This document shows positions 28,455 to 37,196 of a stretch of DNA of 64,000 nucleotides, piece by piece. The notes below the pieces were generated by a model. The model was not told where the DNA came from. It searched no databases and saw only the letters and a program-made list of their open reading frames with translations. Numbering within the stretch: the first letter of the stretch is position 1; every line of letters begins with the position of its first letter. The translations under genes were made by a program, and so were the position numbers. The DNA comes from Jatrophihabitans telluris (GTDB taxonomy: Bacteria > Actinomycetota > Actinomycetes > Mycobacteriales > Jatrophihabitantaceae): NCBI RefSeq assembly GCF_023516435.1, contig NZ_CP097332.1, positions 2,852,001-2,916,000 of the forward strand. Direction: 5' to 3'.

Positions 28455-29813
28455 TTACAGGGAAGGCAGGTACCGGCGCAGTTCGAACGGCGTGACCTCG
28501 GCGCGGTAGTCCACCCATTCCGCGCGCTTGTTGCGCAGGAAGAAATCGAACACGTGCTCGCCCAGGGTTTCGGCCACCAGTTCGGAGGACTCCATCACGT
28601 CCAGGGCATCAGAGAGGTTGTGCGGCAGCTCGTCGTAGCCCAGCGCGCGACGCTCGGTGTCCGACAGCGACCAGACGTCATCCTCGGCGCCGGGAGGCAG
28701 CTCATAGCCCTCCTCGACGCCTTTCATACCGGCGGCCAGCAGGACCGAGAAGGCCAGGTACGGATTGCAGGCCGTGTCCAGCGAGCGGACCTCGACCCGG
28801 GTGGAGTTGGCCTTGTTCGGCTTGTACATCGGCAACCGCACCAGCGCGGACCGATTGGCGTGGCCCCAGCAGACGTAAGTCGGCGCCTCGACGATCTGGC
28901 CCGGTGCCGAGTAGCCGAACAGTCGCTTGTAGGAGTTGACCCACTGGTTCGTGACCGCCGTTATCTCGCGAGCGTGACGGAGCAGACCGGCGATGAACGA
29001 TCGAGCCGTGGCGGACAGGTACAGCTCGTCGCTGGCGTCGTGAAACGCGTTGCGATCGCCCTCGAACAGCGACAGGTGCGTGTGCATACCGCTGCCGGGC
29101 TGGTGACGGAAGGGCTTGGGCATGAACGTCGCGTGCACCTGCTTGGCCCGCGCGACCTCCTTGATGATGTGGCGAAAGCTCATGATGTTGTCGGCCATCG
29201 ACAGCGCATCGGCGTAGCGCAGGTCGATCTCCTGCTGGCCGGGCGCGACCTCGTGGTGGCTGAACTCGACCGATATCCCAACGGCCTCCAGCGCGGTGAT
29301 GGCAGCCCGCCGGAAGTCGTGGGCGGTGTCGTGACTGGTCATGTCGAAGTAGCCACCGTTGTCGATCGGCTTCGGCTCGGTTCCGTCGCTGGGACGGTCG
29401 CGAAGCAGGAAGAACTCGATCTCGGGATGGGTGTAGAAGGTCAGCCCGCGGTCGGCCGCCTTGGACAGCGTCCGGCGCAGGACGTAGCGCGGATCGGCCC
29501 AGGACGGGGAACCGTCGGGCATCGTGATGTCACAGAACATCCGGGCGGTGTCGCTGGGATTGCCGTCGTCGCTGGGCAGCACCTGGAACGTGGACGGATC
29601 GGGCCGGGCGAGCATGTCCGACTCGCTGGCCCGGGCGAAGCCCTCGATGGCCGAGCCGTCGAAGCCGATGCCCTCGGCGAAAGCGCCTTCGAGCTCGGCG
29701 GGGGCGATGGCGACCGACTTCAGCGTGCCGAGCACGTCGGTGAACCAGAGCCGGACGAACCGGATCTGGCGCTCTTCGATGGTACGGAGGACGAACTCCT
29801 GCTGACGGTCCAC
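28455..29813 (-). CDS. glnA2: Glutamine synthetase homologue GlnA2
   Basis: 452 residues. Begins MDRQQEFVLRTIEERQ, practically the N-terminus of mycobacterial GlnA2, which decides the GTG at 29813 over a longer reading to 29852. Signatures: IGFDGSAIEGFARASESDM, HPEIEFFLL, GSGMHTHLSLFEGD, NRSALVRLPMY. In place of the adenylylation Tyr region it has YELPPGAEDDVWSLSD. In Streptomyces a GlnA-like paralogue of this kind glutamylates polyamines; enzymatic activity here is not decidable. No GlnR-like array was seen upstream. Confidence 0.92.
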   Translation of the reverse strand: MDRQQEFVLRTIEERQIRFVRLWFTDVLGTLKSVAIAPAELEGAFAEGIGFDGSAIEGFARASESDMLARPDPSTFQVLPSDDGNPSDTARMFCDITMPDGSPSWADPRYVLRRTLSKAADRGLTFYTHPEIEFFLLRDRPSDGTEPKPIDNGGYFDMTSHDTAHDFRRAAITALEAVGISVEFSHHEVAPGQQEIDLRYADALSMADNIMSFRHIIKEVARAKQVHATFMPKPFRHQPGSGMHTHLSLFEGDRNAFHDASDELYLSATARSFIAGLLRHAREITAVTNQWVNSYKRLFGYSAPGQIVEAPTYVCWGHANRSALVRLPMYKPNKANSTRVEVRSLDTACNPYLAFSVLLAAGMKGVEEGYELPPGAEDDVWSLSDTERRALGYDELPHNLSDALDVMESSELVAETLGEHVFDFFLRNKRAEWVDYRAEVTPFELRRYLPSL

Positions 29814-29873
29814 GAGGTGCAGTCTGCCGTGTCGAGGTTTCGGGCGCGACAACGACCCGCCATTACCGCCGTG

Positions 29874-31169
29874 CTACTTGGCCGAGCCGGCCAGCCAGCT
29901 CGCCCAGGACACATTCCAGTAGCCGGAGTTCCATTCCTGCAGGGTGCGGCCGGTGTTCTTCACGTCCACGATGTCACCCGGCTGGGACCAGTGGTAGAAC
30001 CACCAGGAGTTGTCCGGGGACACGTTCAGGCAGCCGTGCGAGGTGTCGGTGTTGCCCTGGGCCCAGATCGACCAGTCGGCCCAGTGGACGTACTCGCCGT
30101 CGTAGGAGATCTTCACCCCGACCGGAACGATCGTCTTGTAGGCGTTGGCACCCTTGGACAGGCCGAACGAGGCCGAGTTCATGTTGATGTTGGTCTCGCC
30201 GCCGATGACGACGTGCGGGCCGGAGTTCGTGCGCAGGTCGATCAGCCCGGCATCGCCGGGAATCGAGGTGTGCTTGCCCATCGACGTGGGGATCGTCTTG
30301 ATCAGCTTGTTGTTCTGATACACCTGGATCAGCTTGGTGTTGTCGTCGGCGATCGAGACGTGCCGATCCCCGACCGTGAAGGATGCGGCCGAGTCGGCCT
30401 GGCCGTACAGGCTGGCGGACGCTCCCCCGAAATTCTTGCCGTAGATGCTGGTCTTGATGCTGACCTTCGTGCCGGGCTGGAGGTAGCCCTTGGTCCGCCA
30501 GTAGACGTTCTGGTCGTCCAGCCAGCTGAACGCGCCGGCCTGCTTCGGGGTGGTGGTCACGGTCACCGCTGACTGCGCGGCCTTCTTGTCGGCGATCTGT
30601 TCGTCGAAGTGAATCCTGACGACCTGACCGACACCCTGCTTCTGCCCGGCGACGAAGGCCTGCCCGGCAGCGGTGGTGATGTAGGCCATCGTCTGATTGT
30701 CGGGGACCACGGTGGTGAAGGAGCTGGTCTTGCTGACCGGGCTGCCTGCGGTGTCGGTGCCGGTGGCGGTCAATCGGTAGGTCTTTCCGTAGCCCAGCGG
30801 CTCGCCCGACGTCCAACTTGTCTTGTCTCCGGACAGGCTGCCCTTCACGGCTGTGCCGTCGGTGTTCTTGAGCGTGACCTCGGACAGCTCGCCGTGGGCG
30901 ATGCCGACCGTGACGGGAGCGACCGGGCTGACGTCCTTGGCGCCGGCGCTGGCGCTCAGGCTGAAGACGGCGGCTTCCGGCGCCGGTGCGGACGAGGAGG
31001 AGGTGGGAGTCTGGATCGTTCCGGACGAGGAGGTCGTCGAGGATTGGCTGGACCCGCTGGCGTCCGGCGACTTCTTCGCCGAGCAGGCCCCCAGCACGAG
31101 TGCGGCGACAGTGACCGCCGTTGCCGTCAGGACCACACCCCGGTGGACTCCGTGCCTGCTGCGAACCAA
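29874..31169 (-). CDS. L,D-transpeptidase lipoprotein (LdtMt2-like, YkuD domain)
   Basis: 431 residues. Forms 3-3 cross-links in peptidoglycan outside the membrane. Lipobox LVLGACSAKK after a signal sequence, Ser/Thr-rich spacer, two Ig-like domains (starting SASAGAKDVSPVAPVTVGI and TTTPKQAGAFSWLDD), then the YkuD domain with catalytic DTSHGCLNV (Cys about 379). Start chosen at TTG 31169: GGAGG lies 5 nt upstream and the signal peptide starts there. Divergent from nadE across 276 nt with no other gene. Confidence 0.93.
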   Translation of the reverse strand: MVRSRHGVHRGVVLTATAVTVAALVLGACSAKKSPDASGSSQSSTTSSSGTIQTPTSSSSAPAPEAAVFSLSASAGAKDVSPVAPVTVGIAHGELSEVTLKNTDGTAVKGSLSGDKTSWTSGEPLGYGKTYRLTATGTDTAGSPVSKTSSFTTVVPDNQTMAYITTAAGQAFVAGQKQGVGQVVRIHFDEQIADKKAAQSAVTVTTTPKQAGAFSWLDDQNVYWRTKGYLQPGTKVSIKTSIYGKNFGGASASLYGQADSAASFTVGDRHVSIADDNTKLIQVYQNNKLIKTIPTSMGKHTSIPGDAGLIDLRTNSGPHVVIGGETNINMNSASFGLSKGANAYKTIVPVGVKISYDGEYVHWADWSIWAQGNTDTSHGCLNVSPDNSWWFYHWSQPGDIVDVKNTGRTLQEWNSGYWNVSWASWLAGSAK

Positions 31170-31445
31170 GACTTCCTCCAGACCACCCACGGCACGCGGG
31201 AGTCGCGAACCGGACAACCTATGTGACGCCACTGACGCGTCAACTGTTGCCTCATCGGGGACGCCGATGGAGGGGGTGGCAGGCCAGCCTCGCGCGGGTG
31301 CACCCTATTGTGACCTACTTTCCGGCGACTTCACGCCAAGACCCATGACGAAATGGTGTCAAAACCGGTTATGCCCCGGCCCCAGAACCTGTGAATCCCG
31401 GTCGACTACCCGCCCCACCGGTCCCTCACAGCACCCGGCAGACTG

Positions 31446-33182
31446 GTGCCTGTGAGCACTCTGCGCATCGGGATGGCCCAGGTCGACCTCACCGTGGGCG
31501 ACTTCGACCGCAACGTCGAACTCGTCCTTCGCCGGGTCGGCGAGGCGGCCGAGGCGGGGGCACAGCTGGTCGTGTTCCCCGAGATGACCCTGACCGGCTA
31601 CATGCCTGAGGACCTCGTGCTGCGCCGCTCGTTCCGGGAGGCCTCGCGCCAGGCCTTGACCCGGACGGCCGCGACGCTGGCCGAGGCGGGCTACGGCGAC
31701 ATCGCCGTCGTGGTCGGCTACCTCGACTCCGACTGCGGTGCGCGCAACGCGGCGGCTTTCGTGCAGAACGGCGAGGTGGTCGCCCGCTACTTCAAGTACC
31801 ACCTGCCGACCTACGGCGTGTTCGACGAGGACCGGTACTTCGTCCCCGGGACCGAGCTGGTCGTGATTCGATTCGGCGGGGTGGACGTGGCCCTCACCAT
31901 CTGCGAGGACGTCTGGCAGGACGGCGGTCCCTTCACCGCGGCGGCGGCGGCTGAGGTGGGCCTGCTGCTGAACATCAATGGCTCCCCCTACGAACGCAAC
32001 AAGGACGACATCCGCTTTCCCCTGGTCGCACGGCGGGCGCGCGAAGCCGGCGCGCCGGTGGTCTACGTCAACCAGGTCGGCGGCCAGGACGAGCTGGTCT
32101 TCGACGGCGACTCCTTCGTCGTGGATGCCGGTGGTCGCCTGCTGGCCAGGGCTCCGCAGTACGCGGAGGGAATGTTCTACCTCGACCTGGAGGTAGCCCC
32201 CGCGGTGAGCAACGCGACGCCCGTGGTCGGTGACTTGAGGGTGCGCCGGGTCGACGCCCCGCTGCCACCACGGGCGCTACCCGCCGCGGCGGATCTGCCG
32301 GAGGTGGGGATCGCCGAACGCCTCGTCGACGAGGAGGAGGTGTGGCGTGCGCTGGTCACCGGCACCCGCGACTACGCCCGCAAGAACGGCTTCGCCAGCG
32401 TCGTGCTCGGCCTCAGCGGCGGTATCGACTCCGCGGTGGTAGCGGCGATCGCCGCGGACGCCCTGGGTGGCGACGCCGTTCACGGGGTGGGCATGCCGAG
32501 TGCGTACTCCTCCGACCACTCCCGCTCCGACGCCGCGGACCTCGCGAGGCGGGTCGGCGCCCACTATCAGGTCGTCGAGGTCGAGGCGATGGTGCGTGCG
32601 TTCGTGCACGCGCTGAAGCTGACGGGCCTGGCCGAGGAGAACGTCCAGGCCCGAGTGCGCGGAACGACCCTGATGGGCCTGTCCAACCAGCACGGTCACC
32701 TGGTGCTCGCCACCGGCAACAAGAGCGAGTTGGCGGTCGGCTACTCCACGATCTACGGCGACGCGGTCGGCGGCTTCGCCCCGATCAAGGACGTGCCGAA
32801 GTCCCTGGTGTGGCGCCTGGCCCGCTGGCGCAACGACGACGCGGTGTCTCGCGGCCATACCCCCCCGATTCCGGAGAACTCGATCAGCAAGCCCCCGTCG
32901 GCGGAGTTGCGTCCGGGCCAGCTCGACTCCGACTCCTTGCCCGACTACGAGCTGCTGGACGCCGTCCTGCTGCGCTACGTCGACGCCGATGCCGGCTTTG
33001 CCGATCTCGTCGCCGAGGGCTTCGATCCGGCGCTGGTGACCCGGGTCGCGCATCTCGTGGACGCGGCCGAGTGGAAACGTCGCCAGTACCCGCCCGGCCC
33101 CAAGATCAGCTACAAGGCCTTCGGCAAGGACCGGCGGCTGCCGATCACCAACCGCTGGCGGGAGTCGCGCGCCGCTCGCTGA
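31446..33182 (+). CDS. nadE: Glutamine-dependent NAD+ synthetase
   Basis: 578 residues. Converts nicotinate adenine dinucleotide to NAD+, using glutamine. N-terminal nitrilase-type glutaminase (MAQVDLTVGDF; Glu in VFPEMTLTGYM, Lys in ARYFKYHLP, Cys about 153 in TICEDVWQDG) and C-terminal ATP-PPase domain with loop GLSGGIDSAVVA near 321. It is about 100 residues shorter than the mycobacterial enzyme, closer to the proteobacterial class. GTG at 31446 or 31452; no clear ribosome site. Confidence 0.94.
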   Translation: MPVSTLRIGMAQVDLTVGDFDRNVELVLRRVGEAAEAGAQLVVFPEMTLTGYMPEDLVLRRSFREASRQALTRTAATLAEAGYGDIAVVVGYLDSDCGARNAAAFVQNGEVVARYFKYHLPTYGVFDEDRYFVPGTELVVIRFGGVDVALTICEDVWQDGGPFTAAAAAEVGLLLNINGSPYERNKDDIRFPLVARRAREAGAPVVYVNQVGGQDELVFDGDSFVVDAGGRLLARAPQYAEGMFYLDLEVAPAVSNATPVVGDLRVRRVDAPLPPRALPAAADLPEVGIAERLVDEEEVWRALVTGTRDYARKNGFASVVLGLSGGIDSAVVAAIAADALGGDAVHGVGMPSAYSSDHSRSDAADLARRVGAHYQVVEVEAMVRAFVHALKLTGLAEENVQARVRGTTLMGLSNQHGHLVLATGNKSELAVGYSTIYGDAVGGFAPIKDVPKSLVWRLARWRNDDAVSRGHTPPIPENSISKPPSAELRPGQLDSDSLPDYELLDAVLLRYVDADAGFADLVAEGFDPALVTRVAHLVDAAEWKRRQYPPGPKISYKAFGKDRRLPITNRWRESRAAR

Positions 33183-33364
33183 TCGGCCGCGAACCTACTC
33201 TGCTAGGTCGTCCTAGTAAATCGTGAGGGATATCTCCGTCCGAACCGGTTACAAACTCGCTTCGCAGGGTGTCCAACAGGTTTCATGCGGTGCACGATGG
33301 TTGTGTCCACCGATGGCCCGGGGACCGGCATGGCCGGCCTCGAGGAAACAAAGGATCATGGCAC

Positions 33365-34198
33365 ATGAGCGAATCCCTCTACGGCGGATCGTCCACCCGC
33401 CGCGTCACCATCCGCGACCTCGCGAGCGCCAAGCAGACCGGTGACCGCTGGCCCATGCTGACCGCCTACGACTACCTCACCGCCCGCGTGTTCGACGAGG
33501 CCGGTGTGCCCGTCCTGCTCGTCGGTGACTCGGCGGCCAATGTCGTCTACGGCTATGACACCACCGTGCCGGTGTCGGTCGAGGAACTCCTGCCCCTGGT
33601 TCGCGGCGTCGTTCGCGGCGCGCAGCGCGCCCTGGTCGTGGCCGATCTTCCCTTCGGCAGTTACCAGGGCTCACCCCAGCAGGCGCTCGATACGGCGGTG
33701 CGCTTCATGAAGGACGGCGGCGCCCAAGCGGTCAAGCTCGAGGGCGGCGTACGGGTGGCTCCCCAGGTCGAGCTGTTGACGTCGGCCGGGATTCCGGTTA
33801 TGGCGCACATCGGTCTGACGCCGCAATCGGTGAACACGCTGGGCGGCTACCGGGTGCAGGGACGCGGCGAAGAAGCCGGCCATCAGCTGCTCGAGGATGC
33901 GCAGGCACTTCAGGACGCAGGTGCCTTTGCGCTCGTGATGGAGGTCGTCCCCGCCGACCTGGCCAAGAAGATCACCCACGACCTGCACATTCCCACGATC
34001 GGGATCGGCGCCGGTGTGGAGTGCGATGCGCAGGTGCTCGTGTGGCAGGACATGGCCGGACTTCGTGGGGCCGGCCAGCCCGCCAAGTTCGTGAAGCAGT
34101 ACGCGGACCTGACCGCCGTACTCACCGATGCTGTCGGCCGGTTCGCGTCCGAAGTACAGGCCGGGACGTACCCGGGGGCCGAGCACAGCTACCACTGA
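33365..34198 (+). CDS. panB: 3-methyl-2-oxobutanoate hydroxymethyltransferase PanB
   Basis: 277 residues. First step of pantothenate synthesis, making ketopantoate from ketoisovalerate and methylene-tetrahydrofolate. Signatures: [33 protein letters not shown] (metal Asp), [18 protein letters not shown], and [13 protein letters not shown] with the catalytic Glu. ATG at 33365 follows AAAGGATC; the 32-residue longer reading has no family similarity. No panC or panD nearby. Confidence 0.95.
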   Translation: MSESLYGGSSTRRVTIRDLASAKQTGDRWPMLTAYDYLTARVFDEAGVPVLLVGDSAANVVYGYDTTVPVSVEELLPLVRGVVRGAQRALVVADLPFGSYQGSPQQALDTAVRFMKDGGAQAVKLEGGVRVAPQVELLTSAGIPVMAHIGLTPQSVNTLGGYRVQGRGEEAGHQLLEDAQALQDAGAFALVMEVVPADLAKKITHDLHIPTIGIGAGVECDAQVLVWQDMAGLRGAGQPAKFVKQYADLTAVLTDAVGRFASEVQAGTYPGAEHSYH

Positions 34199-34215
34199 GG
34201 CAGGCGGCGCAACCT

Positions 34216-35634
34216 TCAGGTACCGGCTCCCGCCACCGCACTGAACCGGACGAGGCGGGTTGCGACGTCCGCCTCGTCCAGCCGCACCTGGATGGTGCTG
34301 CCGGCTCGCAGACCGTCGCCGCCGCACTTGGCCCGCACTGGAGGCTCCTCGATCGCGATGGTGCCGCCGCGTTCGGAGGATTCCAGGACCACAGCCGGGA
34401 AGTGCTCCCCGACCCGATCGGTGAGCAACAACGCCTCCACCGCGTCGACGACGGCCCGGTCGACCGTGTGGGCGAGGTGGTCGGCCGCCTGCATCTGCTC
34501 GGGTAGCTCGGGCAAAGCCTTGTGCACCCAGTCCGGCACGGGCTGATCCGCCTGCAGCGAAAGGCAGATCTCGGTTGCGTAGCGGTCGATCAACCTTCGC
34601 AGCGGAGCGGTCACGTGTGCGTACGGCCCTCCGATACCGGCGTGGCCGGTCTCGTCGGGCAGTTCGCCGTCGAAGACGCGGTAGCCCGCGCCGCGCAGCA
34701 GCGAGGAGGCCTGTTCGAGAAAGGCCGCGTGCTTGGCGTTGGTCGGATCGAGAGTTGCGATGACGTCGCCGGGTGGCACGTCGTCTGGCCAGGAGACACC
34801 CAACGCCGGCGCGATCCGGCGCAACTCCGCGACGGTGGCATCCGAGGGCGGGGGCAACGTCCGCAGCACGCCGACCTTGCCCTCCAGCATGATCGTGGCA
34901 GCGGCGATGCCGGTGAGCAACGAGATCTCGGCGTTGGCGTTCTCGATGTCCAGAGGCGCCCGAAGTTCCAGGGACCAGCCGGCGTCCGTGCTCACCACCT
35001 GTTGCTCAGGCAGGTTCAGGGTGATGGCATGGCGTCGCCGGGACAACGTCTGGCGCAGCCGGCCGACCGCGAGCAGATTTCGAGCGCCGGCGGGCGCGCT
35101 CCCACCGGCCAGCGCAGCGGCGAGTTCGGGGTAGGAGAACTGGCGGCGACTGCGAACGACGGCGCGGCGAACGGTAGCCGAACGCTGATTGCCCTGTACG
35201 TCAAGGCCGATCTGCCACAGCACGGCCGGCCGGTCCTGACCGGGAAGCAGGCTGGCCGCGCCTTCGGACAACACTGACGGGTGAAGCGGGATACGGGTAT
35301 CGGGAAAGTAGAAGGTCTCGCCCCGGTGATGCGTCGCCTCGTCGAGGGCACCGCCGGGCTCGACGAAGTGCGCGACGTCGGCGATGGCATAGCTGACGAG
35401 ATAGCCGTCGGTGGTGTCGGCGATGTGCAGGGCCTGGTCGAGATCCTTGCTTCCGGCCGGATCCACCGTCACGAACTCGATGTCGGTGGCATCGAAGCGA
35501 TCGGTCGGCAGCGGACGCGCGGCCGACCGCTCAGCCTCGGCGTTGGCCACGGAGTCGAAGTCACCGGGGACGGCCAACTCCGCTCGGATCGCGGCGAAGT
35601 CCAGTGACGGGGCGACAATGCGACGCTGAGCCAC
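34216..35634 (-). CDS. RNB-domain ribonuclease (RNase II/R family)
   Basis: 472 residues, shorter than classical RNase II or R: essentially an RNB catalytic core without N-terminal cold-shock domains and with a small C-terminal S1-like remnant (GSTIQVRLDEADVATRLVRFS). Active-site acidic cluster DPAGSKDLDQALHI, and YLVSYAIADVAHFV. Predicted 3'-5' exoribonuclease. Common in actinobacteria next to panB. GTG start at 35634. Confidence 0.88.
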   Translation of the reverse strand: MAQRRIVAPSLDFAAIRAELAVPGDFDSVANAEAERSAARPLPTDRFDATDIEFVTVDPAGSKDLDQALHIADTTDGYLVSYAIADVAHFVEPGGALDEATHHRGETFYFPDTRIPLHPSVLSEGAASLLPGQDRPAVLWQIGLDVQGNQRSATVRRAVVRSRRQFSYPELAAALAGGSAPAGARNLLAVGRLRQTLSRRRHAITLNLPEQQVVSTDAGWSLELRAPLDIENANAEISLLTGIAAATIMLEGKVGVLRTLPPPSDATVAELRRIAPALGVSWPDDVPPGDVIATLDPTNAKHAAFLEQASSLLRGAGYRVFDGELPDETGHAGIGGPYAHVTAPLRRLIDRYATEICLSLQADQPVPDWVHKALPELPEQMQAADHLAHTVDRAVVDAVEALLLTDRVGEHFPAVVLESSERGGTIAIEEPPVRAKCGGDGLRAGSTIQVRLDEADVATRLVRFSAVAGAGT

Positions 35635-35640
35635 CCTCGA

Positions 35641-35871
35641 TCAGCCCTCGGTTCCGGACGTGGGCGGCGCCGACGGTCCCGCGGAATTCCACGCATCGTC
35701 CTCGGCGTCGTAGTGCCGCTCGCGTTCGGCGATGGTCTGCAACGCGCGGTCGGCTTGCGCCTCGGTGGCGAACGGGCCGATCCGGCGGTCGGAATTGCAG
35801 TCGGCGAAACGCTCCGCGCGATGATGCTCCTCGCAGTACCACCAGGTCCCTTCACGATCCTCGCTGCTCAT
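35641..35871 (-). CDS. Small conserved actinobacterial protein (SPOR-like, function unknown)
   Basis: 76 residues. Begins with WWYCEEHHRAERFADCNS and contains IGPFATEAQADRALQTIAER, the standard pattern of a small actinobacterial family, often misannotated. The Cys/His pair pattern (Cys-x2-His-His, Cys) could bind metal. A TAGGGT box ends 6 nt before ATG (leaderless). It lies 6 nt upstream of the RNB nuclease, so they form an operon, and next to rnpB, giving an RNA-processing neighbourhood. Confidence 0.78.
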   Translation of the reverse strand: MSSEDREGTWWYCEEHHRAERFADCNSDRRIGPFATEAQADRALQTIAERERHYDAEDDAWNSAGPSAPPTSGTEG

Positions 35872-35877
35872 GACCGC

Positions 35878-35883
35878 ACCCTA
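35878..35883 (-). promoter_or_regulatory. -10 box of leaderless small-protein/RNB operon
   Basis: TAGGGT on the minus strand, 6 nt before ATG at 35871. Confidence 0.55.
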
Positions 35884-35937
35884 TCTCCGCGTTGAAGTCG
35901 ATGGCGACGACGGCGGATGCGACACCAGGGCCCGGGT

Positions 35938-36353
35938 GGGCGGCGGACGAGTCGACCTGTAAGCCGGGTCCTGTGATCGGTGAACCGATCGGCGACCATC
36001 CATCTCGGCCTGTCGTTGCCGACGGGCTCTAGCGGTCTACCCGCGAACTCGGGCGAGCAGCCCTCGAACGTTCGCGCAGCCAGTGGCACGCCACCGACTT
36101 CTTGACCTTGCTCCGGGTGGGGTTTACCAAGCCACTCCGGTCACCCGGAACGCTGGTGGTCTCTTACACCACCGTTTCACCCTTACCCGCGGCCCGGACG
36201 AACCGGGTCGTGGGCGGTCTGTTTTCTGTGGCACTTTCCCGCGGGTCACCCCGGGTTGCCGTTAACAACCACCCTGCTCTATGGAGCCCGGACTTTCCTC
36301 GGCAACCCTGCTCGGGTTGACGCGGCCGCCCGGTCGGCTCGTCCGCCGCGCCC
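35938..36353 (-). ncRNA. rnpB: RNase P RNA (class A)
   Basis: The catalytic RNA of ribonuclease P, which matures tRNA 5' ends. On the minus strand the universal P4-side sequence GAGGAAAGTCCGGGCTCC lies near 36300-36282, CCACAGAAA follows, and GCGGGTAGACCGCTAGAG appears near the 3' side. The ends pair as helix P1 (GCGGCGGACGAG-type 5' strand with CTCGTCCGCCGC at 35939-35951). Ends are placed by that pairing and may be off by several nt. No protein frame is plausible here. Confidence 0.93.
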
Positions 36354-36421
36354 TGATGATAGTCGGTCGCGGGTGGGACGTGATCCCGCTCGCTGCCTGC
36401 AAACGCCGGACGGCGGATGGT

Positions 36422-36427
36422 TAGCCT
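36422..36427 (+). promoter_or_regulatory. -10 box of leaderless TauE/SafE gene
   Basis: TAGCCT, 7 nt before ATG at 36435. Confidence 0.5.
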
Positions 36428-36434
36428 TGCCGTT

Positions 36435-37196
36435 ATGCCCGACCTGTCCGCCACCGATTATGTGCTGTCCATCGCGGCGGGTCTCGTGGCGGGCTGGGTC
36501 AACTCAGTCGCCGGTGGCGGATCGTTGATCCTGTACCCGGCCCTCGTCGGCGCCGGCCTGCCCACGGTGGACGCCAACGTCACGAACTCGGTCGCGCTCT
36601 GGCCGGGATACGCGGGAAACGTCGTAGGTCTCGGACCAACCCTGCGCGAGAACACTGACGACCTACGAAGGCTGGCGGTGCCCTCGATCGTCGGAGCGGT
36701 GATCGGGTGCGTGCTGCTGCTCATCACCCCGAGCTCGACGTTCGACATCGTGGTGCCGTTCCTGGTCATCGCAGCCAGCCTGCTGCTGGCCGCGCAGCCC
36801 TCGCTGACTCGACGGCTCGGTGGTGAGCACGTCCCCCGGCCGGGTGCCCTGCTGCTCTCGACCGGCCTCGGGGCTGTCTACGGCGGATACTTCGGCGGCG
36901 GCCTCGGGGTCATCCTGTTGGCGACCCTCGGCCTCACGCTCGGTTCGGGATTGCGCGTGGCCAATGCGGTCAAGGGTGGACTGTCGCTGCTGATCAACAG
37001 CGTCTCCGTGGTGGTGTTCGCCGTGTTCGGCCCGGTGCACTGGGTCTTGGTCGCGGCCGTGGCCCCCGCGACCCTTGTCGGCGGTGTGGTCGGCGGCCGA
37101 TTCGCCGCCCGGGTGGACGAAACCGTGCTGCGCCGCCTGGTCGTCGGCTTCGGGCTCATCGTCGGGCTGTGGCTGGCCTACCGGGCCTTCCGTTGA
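36435..37196 (+). CDS. TauE/SafE-family sulfite/anion exporter
   Basis: 253 residues, about eight membrane helices. The family hallmark is the repeated motif: GWVNSVAGGGSLILYPAL in the first half and GAVYGGYFGGGLGVILLA in the second. Probably exports small organosulfur or anionic compounds; substrate unknown. ATG at 36435 supported by the leaderless -10. Its stop overlaps the TTG start of the next transporter (TTGA), so both are coupled. Confidence 0.87.
   Translation: MPDLSATDYVLSIAAGLVAGWVNSVAGGGSLILYPALVGAGLPTVDANVTNSVALWPGYAGNVVGLGPTLRENTDDLRRLAVPSIVGAVIGCVLLLITPSSTFDIVVPFLVIAASLLLAAQPSLTRRLGGEHVPRPGALLLSTGLGAVYGGYFGGGLGVILLATLGLTLGSGLRVANAVKGGLSLLINSVSVVVFAVFGPVHWVLVAAVAPATLVGGVVGGRFAARVDETVLRRLVVGFGLIVGLWLAYRAFR

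Noticed and set aside
28554-30572. Plus-strand 672-residue frame opposite glnA2 and the L,D-transpeptidase
   Set aside because: Shadow across two genes with strong family signatures.
36083-36454. Short protein frames inside the rnpB region
   Set aside because: The region folds as RNase P RNA with universal sequence blocks; the frames are incidental.
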